64,000 nt of DNA from Lepidurus packardi (GCA_023053545.1 JAKZAN010000133.1:1-64000), one strand, 5' to 3'. Shown: positions 1 through 13,300, counted from the first letter of the stretch. Notes: generated by a model from the letters alone, not told the origin. Numbers and translations: made by a program.

Positions 1-648
1 TGTTATTTTGGACTTAGTGGCAGACATGGAGGAATCAGAGGGAGGGATGAAGAGGGCCCCAGGACTGATATTGATGACTGATGGCTTTTCTCGAACAGAA
101 GAGGTAGTAGTCGATGAAGTGTCTGGCATCGGCTAAATGTAGGATAGGCTGTTGACTATTTTTTGAGAGGCTGAATTATCTTTCATCCGCGGCTAAGAAG
201 TTGGGGAACCAAAACCTCCCACACTCGTTATCGCAGCATTAGGCTCAACCCCTGCAGACGTATGAGTCATTGGACTAGAAGACGGACTCGATGGAATAAT
301 ACTTTCTCCTCTGACACTCGATACAACTAGATTGCTGGTACTCGTAGAACCAGAGGAAGAATTTGGTGCGGGCGAAACATCAAAACCGATCCTATTCCCC
401 AAAGTTACTTCTTGATTGACTCCAATTTCCGTTTTTGAGCCAGAGAAGCCCTGTTGTTAGACCTTATTTGGTAAGGTCAATGTCAGTGGCTTGGGTTGGG
501 GGATAATGATTGGAGATTCGTAAGTCCATACGGTCGGGAGAGGGTTCGGGGGTTAGGGCATCTGGGAGGCGAGAGCGGGAAGCGCGAGGCAGAAAGCCAA
601 AGCGACTGTGCGTAAGGGTCTGGAGGACGGTCTAGGAGTAGAAGACAT
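1..648 (-). CDS. Secreted Ser/Thr-rich protein, 5' part only
   Basis: Function unknown. The ATG at 646-648 opens a frame that runs off the left edge, so about 215 N-terminal residues are visible. The N terminus looks like a signal peptide: a basic stretch (RPSSRPLR) followed by the hydrophobic core TVALAFCLALPALAS. The remainder is low-complexity, rich in Ser, Thr and Pro, with no recognised domain, as in an extracellular mucin-like stalk. Several in-frame TAA/TAG codons (for example at 553-555 and 193-195) must be read as Gln. No TGA occurs in the visible frame. The next gene upstream on this strand ends at 880, leaving about 230 bp that would hold its promoter. The identification as secreted is an inference from the leader only. 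Confidence 0.6.
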
Positions 649-879
649 ACGGAGGAAAAGAATAGATTTAATTTTATGGTGCTGGGAAGCCCTTCGAATA
701 GTTTTTAAAAAGACCTCCAGGATAACGGGAACACAGGTGCTTGACACCAACACTATAAAGATATAGGATGATTATCGCACCCGCTGGCAGTCGTTTATTG
801 AAATATTAACTTCACACTTCCAGTTCGAACACACCCTCAATCTTATATTATCATGGCGATTAGCAATACCAACTAGCAC

Positions 880-3800
880 TCAATGCTGTCGGAACTTGAA
901 CCCTATGTTCGTGAATCTCTTCCTTCGCTCGCTGTTCATCTCCGACCCGTACCCGCTCGTGTAGTCTGAACTCACTAACTCCTTCCCCGCGTTGCTCCCG
1001 TCTATCGCTCTCCCTAAATGCATGGTCGCACTTATCTCCCTGATTCCTGCGTTCTCATACTCCACTCGCCTGCTTCCACTCGTAACCACCTCCTGCCCTT
1101 CGCTTGACATCTCGTTGCTCGGGGTTGCTGACGATCTCACACTCACCAGTTCTTGCCTGCATTTCTCGAGCATCTTCTCTAACCTCTTGTTTTCGATGAA
1201 TAACTCCTCGCACTTCTCTTTCCATCCTTGGTCTTTGTTCGCCATCTGAACCATCATCAGCGAAGCTGGGCTGTTTTCCAAAAGGAGTGGTTCAGTGGCG
1301 TATAGATTGCTGATGCGTGACGAATCCATCTTCGCACGCTATTTATTTCGAAGAGAGGCTGCCATGAGATATTCGGGAACTGCAGGCGATGGTAAGCAAT
1401 CCAAAATGGCTTTCGGGACGCTTCGGTGCTGGCGTGAGTTTGCCAGTCGGGAAGGAGGGAGGGGCTGGGGGCTTTTGTCGACTTTGGAGTCTTTGTGATT
1501 GATTTCGGGGAGAAGTAGGGTGGTCCTGGCTGTTGCCTCGTCTGCGAGTCTTTGAGTGGAGAGTTCCTGCTGCTGGATGAGTTTCTTTTCCTTGCTGAGG
1601 TTTTCTATTTTGAGCCTGGCCTTTTCGTTCTCGAGAGTTTCGCATTTGTTCTTCCAGATTTCGAGCTCTGTGGTTTTGTTGGTCAGGTTGATCTGCAACT
1701 TCGAGAGTTCTTCGCGCAATACCATCTCCTTCTCGGTCTGGATCACATTAATATCATGCACATTGCTCAGCTTCCCCAAGTTCTTCTTCAACTTCTCATT
1801 CTCTTTCGCCTCTCTCATCTTTACCACCCCCAGTTTGAAGGCGGTAAACACCCGCATCTTATTGATCAACTTCGTCACGTAGTAGGGGTCATGGACCACC
1901 GCTTCATCTTCCGCAGAAGCAGTGCTAGGTTCTCCCGCCCTATTCTCATATGATTGCTATCTCACCCGTCGATCACCCGATTGAGGGGCGACCTATTCTG
2001 ATGACGAGAGTTCAGCGACTAGTTTACCCGCATCTGGGAAGAAGTCCAGAGTGCGATTAAGGAGAGTTGAGGCCCGCTGTTTGAGCTCATCTATCAGAAA
2101 CAAGAAGGAAGACTTTGTTTCTGCCTTGGTAAGGATGACGAGTAGATTCTTGAACTCTTCGAACTTCTTGTTCATGATGAGTTGTTCCTGGGCACTGGAT
2201 TGGAGACGCTGCTCGAATTCCAGCACGACAGCCTTCCGGACCCTATCCTCAAGTCCCTGCGTATACTTCTCGAGTTCTTGTAGCTGTGTGCGGAGGTTAG
2301 TGTTTTCGAGTAGTAGGTTGTTGACTTGCTGGACGTAGGCAGTCTTGATGGACTTGTTGAGCTGGCTTTTGAGGTATTGCATTTTGGCGTTGAGTTCACA
2401 GATTTCCTTGTTCTTGAGATTGATGGCTTCGAGCATGAGTTCGTGCAGTTGGGAGAATGTTTATGCGCGGTGTTTGAACTACTTCTCGGTGAAGGTATAC
2501 AGAGATTTGTTGAGGAAATTCACGCAGTTCTCCAAGTCTGATACTGTGATCACGAAGCCGTACCCGCTGGACAGCAGATCCACCCGCGACACTTTGTTCC
2601 GGAATCGGTTCACGAAGGCCTGCACGAATGCCAGTTTGTACTGCTGCGAAATGTAGGTCTTCCGATCCACAATCAACGGACTGCTAAAGCAACTATTCAG
2701 TTTTACCCGTGGCACCAGACTCGGATTTATCAATTTCTTGGGTTCATTAGGCGCATACCGCTCTTTGCGGATAAAGCCAACACATGTCTCGAGGAGTTTC
2801 ACTTTGAATTCTTCTTTGATCAGCTTATTGAGGAGCACTTGCCGAATGACTCGGTTGTTGACATCCCGCTATTTCTGGTTTTCCTTGGGGTTCGACAAGT
2901 TCAGAGGGCTCAGGATGAACTGTTTCTCCTGCTTGGTCAGCTGGAGCTTCTCGGAGTTCACATAGGCGTCGAAGTTGTTGACCATTGCGACTGCTTTGAA
3001 GTCTACTCGGTCGAATACTTCGAAGTAGTTCTTGGAATACTGCACTGCATCATTTGGCTGGAACACGTTGTTCTCAAAGTTCACGAGGGCTGTCATGTAG
3101 CTAGCCGTCTGAACCTCCATATTGAGGTACTCAGCACGTGCAGGCTCCCCCCATAACAAGTCTCGTCGAGCCACATTCTTCAGATCCAGGTACTAATTTG
3201 CTTTCTAATAGGCAGTCTTTACACGCACCAGCAGCCGATGTCTATCCTTTTCCTGCCATGCCTCCAGTATTCGTACTATTCGCATGAATCTTTGTATAAG
3301 TCCCAGCGAATCGAGGACAGTCACGTGGCGAACAGGCTCGTAAGGACGGCGTAACAGGACAGTACTCACGTATTTTTATAGCGAAGATGGATGGTTGAGC
3401 AAGATGTTCTACAGCCTCGGAAACAGACCAGGTCCAGACCCCCCAATCTTATGGATGTAGCGATACTGTTCTTCTTCATCGTTCGTGAAATAGGGAAGAA
3501 TATCAGCAGCTCCGGCCCTCTGTGTCGAAAATCCAGTGAAAGTGTGGGTGGCGAACAAATTGTTGTACAGTTCAAATATGTTAGTCCCTACTTTTTGTGA
3601 CTCCTCCATCTTTGATAGATTCCGGTAGAATTACAGCAGTCCCAGGTACACAGCTTTATAGCTGTTCTTCGTTCTGGTTGCGACGACCGAGTAGTCCTTG
3701 GCATTTGTTAGCACCTGCTTTAGATGCAGCATCTACTCGACCACGGGCAAGAAAGATTATCGAAGCAAGCCCAGCCCCTGGATTCTTCGAGTGAGGTAAT

Positions 3801-6800
3801 CGAGGGTCTCGTCAAGTACGAGGGAGTTGTAGGCTTTGAGGTCACGTTGGGCAGCCAGGGTATTTTTGGTCTTCTTGAGAATTTAGAACTACCTAATTTC
3901 GTAGACATACAAACTGGCCAGGACATTCTATTCGAGGTGTTCATAAAGTTCGTCGGAGCTGATGATGGGAAACATCTTCTAGAAATCCCGCTGTTCTTCC
4001 AGCATCTAGCACAGCAGGTTCATATCCTCGGAAGCCAATAGCTCTGTCACCAACGCAGACTCCACGTACATAAGGATACTCTTGTAATACTACACAAGTA
4101 AATTGCTCGACTTCACTCCCATCTATAACTGATTTCTCTCATGGAACTCCTTGCTTCCCGTGAATGGTTTGCTCAAGCGTAACATGTGCCGCAACGCTTT
4201 TACTTGGTGGGGTTGCAGTCCTTTGTCTTCCTGCTTGAAGAACCACCGGAGTAGCTCTTACTTGTTGGAAGGAGGTCGAGACTGCAGAAGAACATCTGCA
4301 TATTGAGCAGGTATGAACAGGTCGAGTTCTGAGTCGGCTGTGACGTCTGGGTGCTCCTCGAGGACCTGTTACTTGCTATATAGGTAGAGAGGGTTGATTA
4401 TTTTCATGTCGGAGTCAAAGACCTTCTGGAATGGCTTGATTTCTATTTTATATTTCTTCTGGTCGTAGTAGAATTTTTGCTCCAGCAAGTGATGACAGTC
4501 AGGCGATTCCCACACCAGATTAAAGGGTAAGGCACGCGTCAGAATGCCCAGAGCATCCACATAGTCTAGCAAGTCTAGGGTCGAGTTCCTCTGCTCAGCA
4601 GTCGCCAACAAATCCTTTGCATATAGTTTCAACAGATGGTTGCGAAGAATCTTGCTCTTCTTGTCCAGAACGTACTGCGTTCCTTTGTTACCCCCATTGC
4701 TCTACTGATAAATAAAACTGTTAACTTCTGACAACTTCCTCTCAAACGCTCCTCTAAGAGAGGCTTTAGACTTCATATAAGAGTGATCTCTGAGAGTGGC
4801 TGCCTTGGAGGAAAGAATACTCGAGATTCTCTGGCTGAGGACCCGGATGTTACCGGAGTCGAGGCTCACTCTGTCAACACCGACGACACTGTTCGCATAA
4901 AAGGAACGGTGCTTGGTAATGAACTGTAGTTCGCTTTCGATGCGCTGCAACTGGATGATCTTTTGTCTCTCCAGTTTCACGAAGCTAATGAGATTTTCGA
5001 GCTCTGCTGCTTCGCATAGAGCAATAGTACGCAGTTCAGATATACTGTCATCGTAGAGAAGCCCGTAACTGAAGTCTGTGGTTTGTTTCAATTATTGCAC
5101 GGATTCGAACGAAGATGTGGAATGTTTGAGGTAGATGCTCCCGTACTTCGAGACATCGATACCCAGCTCGCGGCCGAGTTATGTGTAGACACTGCACAGT
5201 GCAGAGCGCTCCAAAGAGACCTGGAACAGCTTGTAATCTATCATAAATACATCCATTAGGTTAATTGCTAAAAGCAGTTCTCGGTAATTGATGATGTTGA
5301 CGGGCTTCTTCAGTTGCGTCAGGCTTTAGATATGGTGAAGGTCAAGATGGTGCACCTTCTAGAAGGACGGGAGAGACTCCAGAGTCTTCACTAGTTGGTG
5401 ATTGTGGGCCAAAGCAGACATCCCGACAGACTCCAGGCAAGCATGCATTAATTCTTTGTAGAGTCGAGAGTCTTGCAATACCCGTTGGTAGCAATCGTCC
5501 CAGTTATAGTTTAGATGGGTGCTGGGCTTCTCTGAAGACTATGAGACACTAACAAAGTCCAAGGCGTAGCGCATGAGTACTAGGCTCAGCGAGGATTGGT
5601 AGAGATGACTACAGAATCCTGCACTTAGTTTGATATGCTCTTGGACATTTTCGAGGAGCTAGGGGAGGTTGGCAGCCCAATGGCACTGTTCGAAGAAGTT
5701 TAGATACTCTATCTTTTCTCCTCCAGACAAACTAATGTCCCCAAACTCCTGCAGCGTCAACAGGAAATGAGGTCCTCCTTCGAAGCGTCTGTGTACCACT
5801 TTATTCTCTGCGGTCCCCTGCTACTTCATATTCACCTGCGACCCTCCTCCCCTGTTTATCGGGCTTGAAGGACCTTCTTCTTTCTCTCTCGCCATTTCGT
5901 CGAAGACTTCGTCCAGATCTCTAGCGAGTAGGTACTCATCATAGTTAACAATTTCTGCTAATGCACTTTCCTGGGACAACCCATCGTCTTCAAAGGCCTC
6001 TTGCTGCTCAGTGACGATCTGGTAGGAGAATGATGTCTTTTTGATGAGAGGTGGCTGGCTACTCTTGGACTTGATTGAGTTCATGGAGCTGACTGAAGCA
6101 TTTTTACGAAGTTTGCTGTCCTTGTTATCTGGATGCTCCAAATCTCCATTTAGGTAGCCATAACGATAATAGGGGATATTGATGGTTCTTCTGAGCCTCT
6201 TGTGGAAGTAGTTGACTTCATCAGCTTCCGTCTGCTTTAGCTTCTTGGCCAGTCTCTCGACGGTCAACTTCTCGAGCTTTAGTTTTTCAGTCTCTGTCTC
6301 GTAACTTGGAGCGTAGTGCGATTGGGCATAGTCAATTTTTGGAACTTTGGCGATCAGTTTTTAAATGATACGAGAGAGCTTCGAGCAGTCTAAGGGGTCG
6401 CAAGTATGCTCATACAGGTTCATGTAGGTTTCGAGAAGCTCATATCTCTGAAGTTGGTAGGCGAGTTCCAGCTGGTAAAGTTGTACCAGCAAAGCATAGC
6501 GATCCACAAGCTCAGGATGGGTTTTCACTTTCAGATAACCCTCGAATTTGTTAACGAAGCTGGTTCCGCAGACTAGCAACCTATTTTCGAGGTCCTCTAA
6601 GTCTCGGACAGCAAGGTCATAGATGATATACTTTTTCTTGCTGAAGACCGGCGAGCAAACGAAGAAGTCGATCCTCCCTCCATACCTCTAGGTCACCACT
6701 CGGTCATACACGTGTAGAGACTTGTTCTTAAACAACTTGTTTTCTGTAATATCGAGCAAAGGGATCTCCTCGCTTCGACTCGCATCTGCACGTACTACTG

Positions 6801-8717
6801 AGAAGCTCGTCGGTGTCTCTTTTATTACCTTTTAAAAAACCTCTCGTTCTTACTTTGAACTGTCCACCAGCAACCCATCGTCCAGTTCGTACGAGAAATC
6901 GACTAGTGTGACAGCCCGAGCATCGTTACATATCCTTTTGTGATGGCACCGCGCTGCATTCAAAACATTCCGTAATCGGCTCCTCAACTCCCTTAACTAG
7001 ATGGCTCTAAGGCCATTATAAGCTTCCACGAGCACCGGCTGCTTGACTTCGTTGCGGGATATGACAGCTTGGAGAGCCTCTGCGCTGTTAGCTTTAAGGA
7101 TGGGGACTACTTCGGTACTGGGATGGCTATTCTTGCTGCGGAACAAATTATTCAGATAGTTGAGAGTGAGTTCCTGGGTCGAGACCAACTCATACTTCCG
7201 GCAGCGGGCTGCATCCAAGAATTTATTCTTGGCTCTCTTAACTATGGACTCAGAGTGTTCTTTGAGAAACTTTCTCCAGCTGTGGTAGTCATTGTTGGCC
7301 AAATGTCCGACGATCGTCTGCAACTGCGAGTCGATGGGAAGGTTGTCGTGATTGTTTTTGGGGGTCGGCATAGTGGTCTTGGGGCTCCAGTCAGTGGTTT
7401 GCAGGTAGAGTTTGAACTGGAATCGCTTGGGATCCATGTCCAAGTGTTTGCTGACCCAGGATTACTCGAGCATAGTGCACAGCTCTTTTCGGAAATCCAT
7501 GTCGTCATCGAGTTCCAGACGAACCGGCTAGGATTCCAAGAGGATCTCTTTGTTTTGGTATTTGTGCACGATGGCCACGAAGTTGGTAAGCTTAGTGACT
7601 AATACCGATTTGTTATCTTCAGTCACTACAAGGTCTTTGAGGGTATGGCTGGCTGCTTCTCGCATGCAACGCAGCAGTTCTAGGGTGAAGCATGGGATGA
7701 GAGGCAGGGTCAACGGTTGAGTTTAGTAGAGGCCATAGATATATTGCAAGAAGAGAGTCACATTTTCTTTGATGGCCATGTTTCCGGGTGCTACTTTGGC
7801 CAGCTCGTTTTCTACAAACCCCACTATTTATTGGCAGACTGTTTCAGTATGCTTGACCTGTGATCTGATTTTGGCCTGCATGTGGAGCTAGGTCTCGTGA
7901 AGAATGCTGGCTGGGGAGTTCCAATACATGTGCTTCACTTGGTAGTGAACTGGCCAATACGCCTTCCTTAGAACGTTATTAAAGTGTCCCTTATTCCTCA
8001 GAAACACCTCTATATCATCTCGGGCGATGTTAGTGTACCAGCTTTCCTCATCGTCTAACAGACGATATGTTTGTTGGCCCTGTTCATTGACTGGCACAGG
8101 CCGAGCCACTCCGTAGCATTACTAGAAAAGATCTTATGCTTCGAGACGAGTCTTCCTCCAAATGCAGGCCTGTACTTCTGCATCGATGAGTCTGAGACGA
8201 GATTCGAGTGACTTTAGGGTATTGAGAGTAATTGGTAGTTAGTTATGAAATCGCAGCAGCATGGCATATTTCTTGTGCTGGAGGTGTTTGACTCGGGAGT
8301 CGAAATGATTGGTAAGCACTTCTTTGATGCATCGCGGGTTATTGTTAAGGCCGAGCCGACACTTGGCAGCAGCTGCTTGGGCTGAGGAGGAAGGGTCGAT
8401 ATTGACATTGAGTTCTTGCTCCATGCTCTGGATGAGGTTGTCGTAAAAATACTCCTGCGTTTCAGGGACTTCAAAGATGATGTCGTCCAGATTCTCATGG
8501 AAGTACTCCTGGGAGTTCATGTCGAAGTCGTAGTGCTGCTGTCCTGCTCATGCCTAACTGGGTCATAAGGCGAGTGATGCCTAATGGGGGTATTACCTCC
8601 TTGGAAATACTTGAGACGCATCTTGTACTTTCCGCGTTCCAGGTAGTCGTTGATCTTGAAGTACTCCTCCCTGAGTCTGCCTGTCTCCTGGATGCTCCCT
8701 TGGAAATAGTCCTTCAT
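880..8717 (-). CDS. Giant coiled-coil protein, about 2595 aa, function unknown
   Basis: I do not recognise the family. The ATG at 8715-8717 starts a 40-residue first exon (MKDYFQGS...). A 50-nt GT-AG intron at 8547-8596 joins it to one uninterrupted frame down to TGA 880-882. All open segments between 8535 and 880 lie in one frame, separated only by TAA/TAG read as Gln. Removing the intron leaves 2596 codons. The N-terminal 1500 residues are mostly helical with few low-complexity stretches, one Ser-rich exception lying near 6.0-6.1 kb. The last 700 residues (from about 3.0 kb down) become heptad-like coiled coil rich in Glu, Lys, Leu and Gln. There is no signal peptide and no membrane span. 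Size, helical content and neighbours suggest a structural protein of the cilium or cortex, but that is inference. It could instead be a tethering or trafficking scaffold. Confidence 0.75.
8547..8596 (-). other. Intron of the giant coiled-coil gene
   Basis: This 50-nt stretch begins GTAATA and ends ATGAG on the minus strand. Without splicing, the first exon runs into TGA. With it, the frame continues as GAGQQHYDFDMNSQEYF. It lies only 40 codons from the start, which fits the 5' bias of introns in several genes of this window. Confidence 0.6.
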
Positions 8718-8817
8718 GTCAGCCGGTCAGGAATGCCTAAATTTACAGATATCACACAATTAAAGATAACTGTAGCTATGGAGGCACTCCAAATTCATAA
8801 ATATTCTTCACTCCAGA

Positions 8818-9615
8818 TCACTCGAACACATAATTACTCAACTTCACACCCATCAACTACAGGCCAAGCCGATGTCCCGCCTTGTCTCCCGCTGCTCCCA
8901 GCACCGAAAACAAAGGCACCAGATGTTACTCTCTCCCGTGACATTCCCGAGCACACTTCATTTTCTCCCAATTCTTCACTCTCTCCAGTCTCTCGCTGAC
9001 TGCTACTTTCTGGCCACATAATCTCGCAAGCTCATCATCGAATTCTACACTCGCTTGCAAGGACTTGTTTGCAGAACCTCCAAATCGATGGAAGCTACTA
9101 CCTGATCCCATCAACATGAACCCCTACTGAAGCAGAGGAGCTAAAGACTGACCCAGGGCATAATGCTTCTGGGGGTCCATTGATTTGAAGATGGATAGCT
9201 GGATCACAGGGATGTTGGCTTGAGGGTACATTAAAAGTAATGGGATGAAAACACCATGATCATAACCTCTTTTCACTTTTCTAGACACAGGGAACCCACC
9301 TTTTTAAAGCACTTTCACAACTTATTATCGGAGAGCCGGAGTGCTTTTAGCAGGGTATTTCAAGGAATAGCTTTCAGGAGGGAACCCGCCGTAATCATAG
9401 TAAAGACCTGGATTATCGTCGTCTAGGATAGTGAGGTTGGCTTCTTCCCAGTGTGCTGATAAAATGATAATGGCCTTGGGGCTGGGATAAGTGTGGGCAA
9501 TGTCTGTGAGCTGCTTTTTCATTTCCTTGTGCTATTCGGCGTAGAGTATAGGCATGGGGCCTCCCCCATGGTTGATGAAGAGGGCTGGCTGGTGAGTGGC
9601 GTTGGTGGATAGCAT
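8818..9615 (-). CDS. Extradiol ring-cleavage dioxygenase, LigB/DODA class III
   Basis: Predicted non-haem metal-dependent dioxygenase of the LigB superfamily, related to plant and bacterial 4,5-DOPA extradiol dioxygenase (bacterial YgiD type). Start ATG 9613-9615, TGA 8818-8820, 265 aa, the usual family length. Visible family motifs in order are FINHGGGPM (residues 13-21), ILSAHWE near residue 52, GYDHGVFIPLLLMYP near 115, GSGSSFHRF near 165 and REQHLVPLF near 220. The histidines in these motifs match the metal-binding and active-site histidines of the family. Two conserved segments contain reassigned codons: TAG in ILYAEQHKE and TAA in REQHLV, where relatives usually have Glu or Gln. No intron is needed. 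Substrate is not predictable from sequence; many members do not act on DOPA. It is divergently oriented from the gene at 9870, with 254 bp between starts. Confidence 0.88.
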
Positions 9616-9869
9616 TGTAGGGTTTAAAGGGTTATGCTGTTCAAGATTGAGCAGAGGGGAGGCTAAGAGCAAGAAGCAAATGATAATTAAGGGTGGCGAT
9701 TACATGGGGGATTTAAGGGAAGGAAGATGGAGAAGCAAATATCTGAAGAAGCAGTTTAATACTATATCATCGGGAAATACCATACTCTCCAGCTGGCACT
9801 GCATAACACTTACTGGCTGGCTCCTATCGCAATCTAGTTGATATTTCAAATTCGACCCTTTCTTTAGAC

Positions 9870-11471
9870 ATGCTGAATTCTCCTCCTCTCCACGACGCCT
9901 CCTCCGACTCTCACATCCAAGCCAACACTATCTCCCAGAAGCTGCACAAGATTACAGGCAGTCTCACTCGGCTACACTAAATTTCTGCCTCTCTACCTGC
10001 TCCTCTCCCTTCAATCCACGAATACGCACGTTCCCAAGTTCCTCCTCTGGTATAACAACCCAATTCGCAGTTGCACCAAAACAACTGGAGGTCCGAACTA
10101 GTTAGCGAAGTTGTTGCTAAACTCAAGAATGACAAAGATCACGTCGTCGATAAGCTATTCAAGACCATTGACAATCAGGCTGAACGCATCAAGAGCCTAT
10201 TTTAATAGAAATTCGAGATCGAGATGGAGAGAGAAGACTTGAAACACTCATTCCTTACGCTCCAAAAGGAATACATAAAGTTACTCAAGGCATCCAGACT
10301 CCATAGAGTCGCCTCAGAACAACCTACTTCCCTGAATAAACCCTCGTCCTCAATGATCGAGCCAAGTGGAAATGAGCATTAGAATCCCCGAGTCGTTGTT
10401 AATCAACCGTACAACAGTGGTTCGTAGTCGCTGAGAGAATCCATACAGGTGGAATCCGCGAATCCATCTTTAAATCGTAGCAGAGCTCTGATCACACTAG
10501 AAGATAAAAACGACAGATCTCGTGTTTTTGTGATTCTGAAATTCAAGGATCATCATACTTGCCAGAGTGTACTAGGCCCTATTGTGAACCCATCACAGGT
10601 CAACCTCTGGGAAGACAATAGCCCAAAACAGTCCGCTCCAGAGTGCATCTCAGTAGAGGAGTTTCTTGCAATGCACCACAACAATTTCACGAGGCTGCCG
10701 AACAATAATGAGGACGAAATCTATAAGAAGATCGCAGAAGATACGCATCATCTACAGGAAATAGTGTCTTGCTACTCGCAGGAGCTTGAACTCATGAAGA
10801 CCAAAAGTCTGGATGCTCACATCGAAATTGAAAGGCTCCAAACCCAAGTCAGCCAGTTATAGGCTCAAAGGCTATCCTTAGCTGAGTAGTTGGCTAGAAG
10901 GAATCCACCATTGTCCAAACACCTGGATAGAGAGTATCGGGAGGCGACAATGAATACTGACGAAGAGTCGTGTAAGCTAACAGACCCTCCATAACTCTAT
11001 ATAAAGTCTGACACTGCCATGAATCAAGATGTTGGTACTCAGACATAGGCGTTAGAGCCTTTAGAAGATGCATAGGACCTATGGATTTAGGAGACAGTTG
11101 CATAATAAAAAAATCAAGCTGAACTTTACTACAAACAATACATGGAGGAAAAGGAAGACAAAGAATACTTTTCCCAGCAATGCACTCAACTGAAGGGCGA
11201 AAGGGATAGGCTTCTATAAGAAATGAAGAATCTGGCTTCAGTCCAGATGCCTCAGATGAAGGCTGAGTCCGATTCTCTGAGTGCAAAAAACAACTAATTA
11301 GCAACAGAGTTGGCTGCTCTCAAAAGGAAACTCAGCGAGCTTACTGCCATTCAGTCAAATCCAACAACTTAGGTGAAAGGACATGCTACGAATACGCAGC
11401 CAATAGCGCATCAGGGCTACAACCAGGCACAGATGCGGAAGCCTACTATGTTATTCGTCCGCAGAAACTGA
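9870..11471 (+). CDS. Coiled-coil protein, 533 aa, function unknown
   Basis: Single-exon gene from ATG 9870-9872 to TGA 11469-11471. It contains more than a dozen TAA/TAG codons read as Gln, including TAA-TAG in tandem near 10202. The first 90 residues are Ser/Pro/His-rich. Residues about 75-150 and 260-480 look like coiled coil (for example ELELMKTKSLDAHIEIERLQ and QCTQLKGERDRLLQEMKNLA). The C terminus is Gln/Thr-rich and unstructured. There is no signal peptide and no known enzyme motif. A role as a centrosomal, basal-body or ciliary scaffold would fit, but nothing specific shows it. Confidence 0.7.
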
Positions 11472-11874
11472 CATTAGCGTGAATGGGTATTGGGGTGGAA
11501 GTTTGATACATGTTATCGAATGATATTGCTATATAATCAAAAAATATAAATCCAGAATCAGATATGGATGCAGGGCGTAGTAGGGTAGCAATTCTATGGC
11601 CAGTCCTGGCCCATAACCTGAAGACCATGGCGAGGGTATCGGAATAGGATGACTTCTGTATTGTTTTTGATTCCTGATAAAAACAATCTTCTCTCTGAGC
11701 CGTTCCCTTTGCCATTTTCTGGTCCTGTTAAGGTTATCTACTTTTCAAGTCCTCAATCAGGGATGCCTTTGTTGCCCTCTCTATTGATGGGGCCATCCAC
11801 TGCTTTTGCTTTGTGCTGCTGTATTCTTTCTGACGTTATAATATTTCTCTTATTGGATTTCATCTGCTTCGTCC
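11472..11874. other. Intergenic region, 403 bp
   Basis: This lies between the stop of the coiled-coil gene and the start of the NEK-like kinase, both on the plus strand. It should hold the 3' end of one and the promoter of the other. Antisense open frames exist here, but they are cut by TGA or would start 11 bp from the kinase ATG, so I do not call a gene. No tRNA or repeat was seen. Confidence 0.5.
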
Positions 11875-13300
11875 ATGTCCCTTAAAGATTTCCAAGTCCT
11901 CTCGAGTTTAGGTAAAACCTTAACCCTTATCCCCACCAAATCCGACGCTATCGGTCATTTAGTTGAGAAGGTCTGAAGGTGAAGGAACTTACTCCAGTGT
12001 ATACCGTGTTCGCCGAATCAAGGATAACAAAGACTATGCTCTCAAAAAAGTCAAAATCGCCAAGCTGAACTAAAAATAAAAGCAGAACGCCCTCAATGAA
12101 GTCAGGATCCTGGCCAGCTTTGACCATCCCAATATTGTTGGTTACAAGGAAGCCTTCCTTGACGAAGCCTCAAACTCCCTCTGGTAACACAATCATTTCT
12201 GTTCTTTTCCAATGTTGGGCTTTCTCCACTTCTAGAGAACCCTTCTAACTTCCCTTTAAATAACCTTCTTCATATGTTTATCTATTCCTGACGGCCTCTC
12301 TTTAGATCTAGTATCGTGATGGACTATGCAGATGACGGAGATTTGCTGAGCCGCATCCAGCACCATCAGAAGCACGCCACCATTTTCCAGGAAGAAGATA
12401 TCTGGAACGTTCTCATCAAACTGGCCAAAGGGCTTAAAGCTTTACACAAGACCAAAATCTTGCACAGAGATATCAAGGTAAGTTTTCAATCCAATATCAA
12501 TTTAGAGTGCCAACGTTTTCTTATGTAAAAACGGGGAAGTGATGCTGGGAGATATGAATGTCTCCAAGGTATGTCAACAAGGACTCTGTGAAACTCAGAC
12601 AGGCACACCTTATTACGCCAGCCCTGAAGTTTGGAAAGATCAACCATACGACAGCAAGAGCGACATCTGGTCACTAGGTTGCGTGATCTACGAAATGGCA
12701 GGATTGCAACCCCCTTTCCGCGCTGAGGATATGGAAGGGTTGTATAAGAAGGTAATTAGAGGACTGTATCCACGGATTCCTTCTGACTATTCTTCGGATC
12801 TAAGCAACATTATCCGGTGCATGCTGCAGGTAGCACCAGAAGCTCGTCCAAGCGCCGATAAGCTATTGGGGATGAGTCCATTGACAAAGAGAAGCAGCAA
12901 TGCGCTAAAGACCAGCGCAAACTCAGTACAGCCAGAAGAGGAGATTACCAATCTCATCGGAACCATAAAAATTCCTAGAAACATTTCCAATCTCATAAAT
13001 CAACTGCCCAAAGCTAACTATGGGGACCTCGAGTAAGGCAAACCCAAACGAAGGAGCCTCAACAAGAACGAGCACACACGAACTGTGGTCCATCTGGGGT
13101 CCGAAACTGACAGTAAGTTTCTCAAATGGCGATTCGTTATTATTAGTTGTGATGCCATCAAAGTCCGTAGGAAAAATCAAGTCGCCAGGCGGAAAGGCAA
13201 TTTACGAGAAAAAGGAGGGAGAACAACGGAGGCGGGAACATAGTCAGTTGTTGCTACCACCGATCCACCACAAACTGCCACCCTTACGGAAGTGAATTGA
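11875..13300 (+). CDS. NEK-like Ser/Thr protein kinase, 400 aa
   Basis: NIMA-related kinase; such kinases act in cell-cycle and ciliary control. ATG 11875-11877; introns at 11912-11978 (67 nt), 12184-12311 (128 nt) and 12478-12505 (28 nt); TGA 13298-13300; 401 codons result. The kinase domain covers residues 1 to about 270: glycine loop LGEGTYSSVY, lysine in ALKKV, IVMDYADDGDLL hinge, catalytic HRDIK, then LGDMNVSK in place of DFG, GTPYYASPEVW activation segment and SDIWSLGCVIYEM. The DMN triplet keeps the metal-binding Asp but replaces Phe-Gly. I believe this is a recurring variant of one NEK subgroup, so the enzyme may be active. The 130-residue tail is basic and Ser/Thr-rich. A further unrecognised intron in the tail cannot be excluded. 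Confidence 0.85.

Noticed and set aside
11446-11876. Minus-strand frames with coding-like stretches between the coiled-coil and NEK-like genes
   Set aside because: No single frame gives a start-to-TGA protein without breaks; candidate starts lie on or within about 15 bp of the kinase ATG; one reading needs an in-frame TGA as an amino acid with no SECIS seen.
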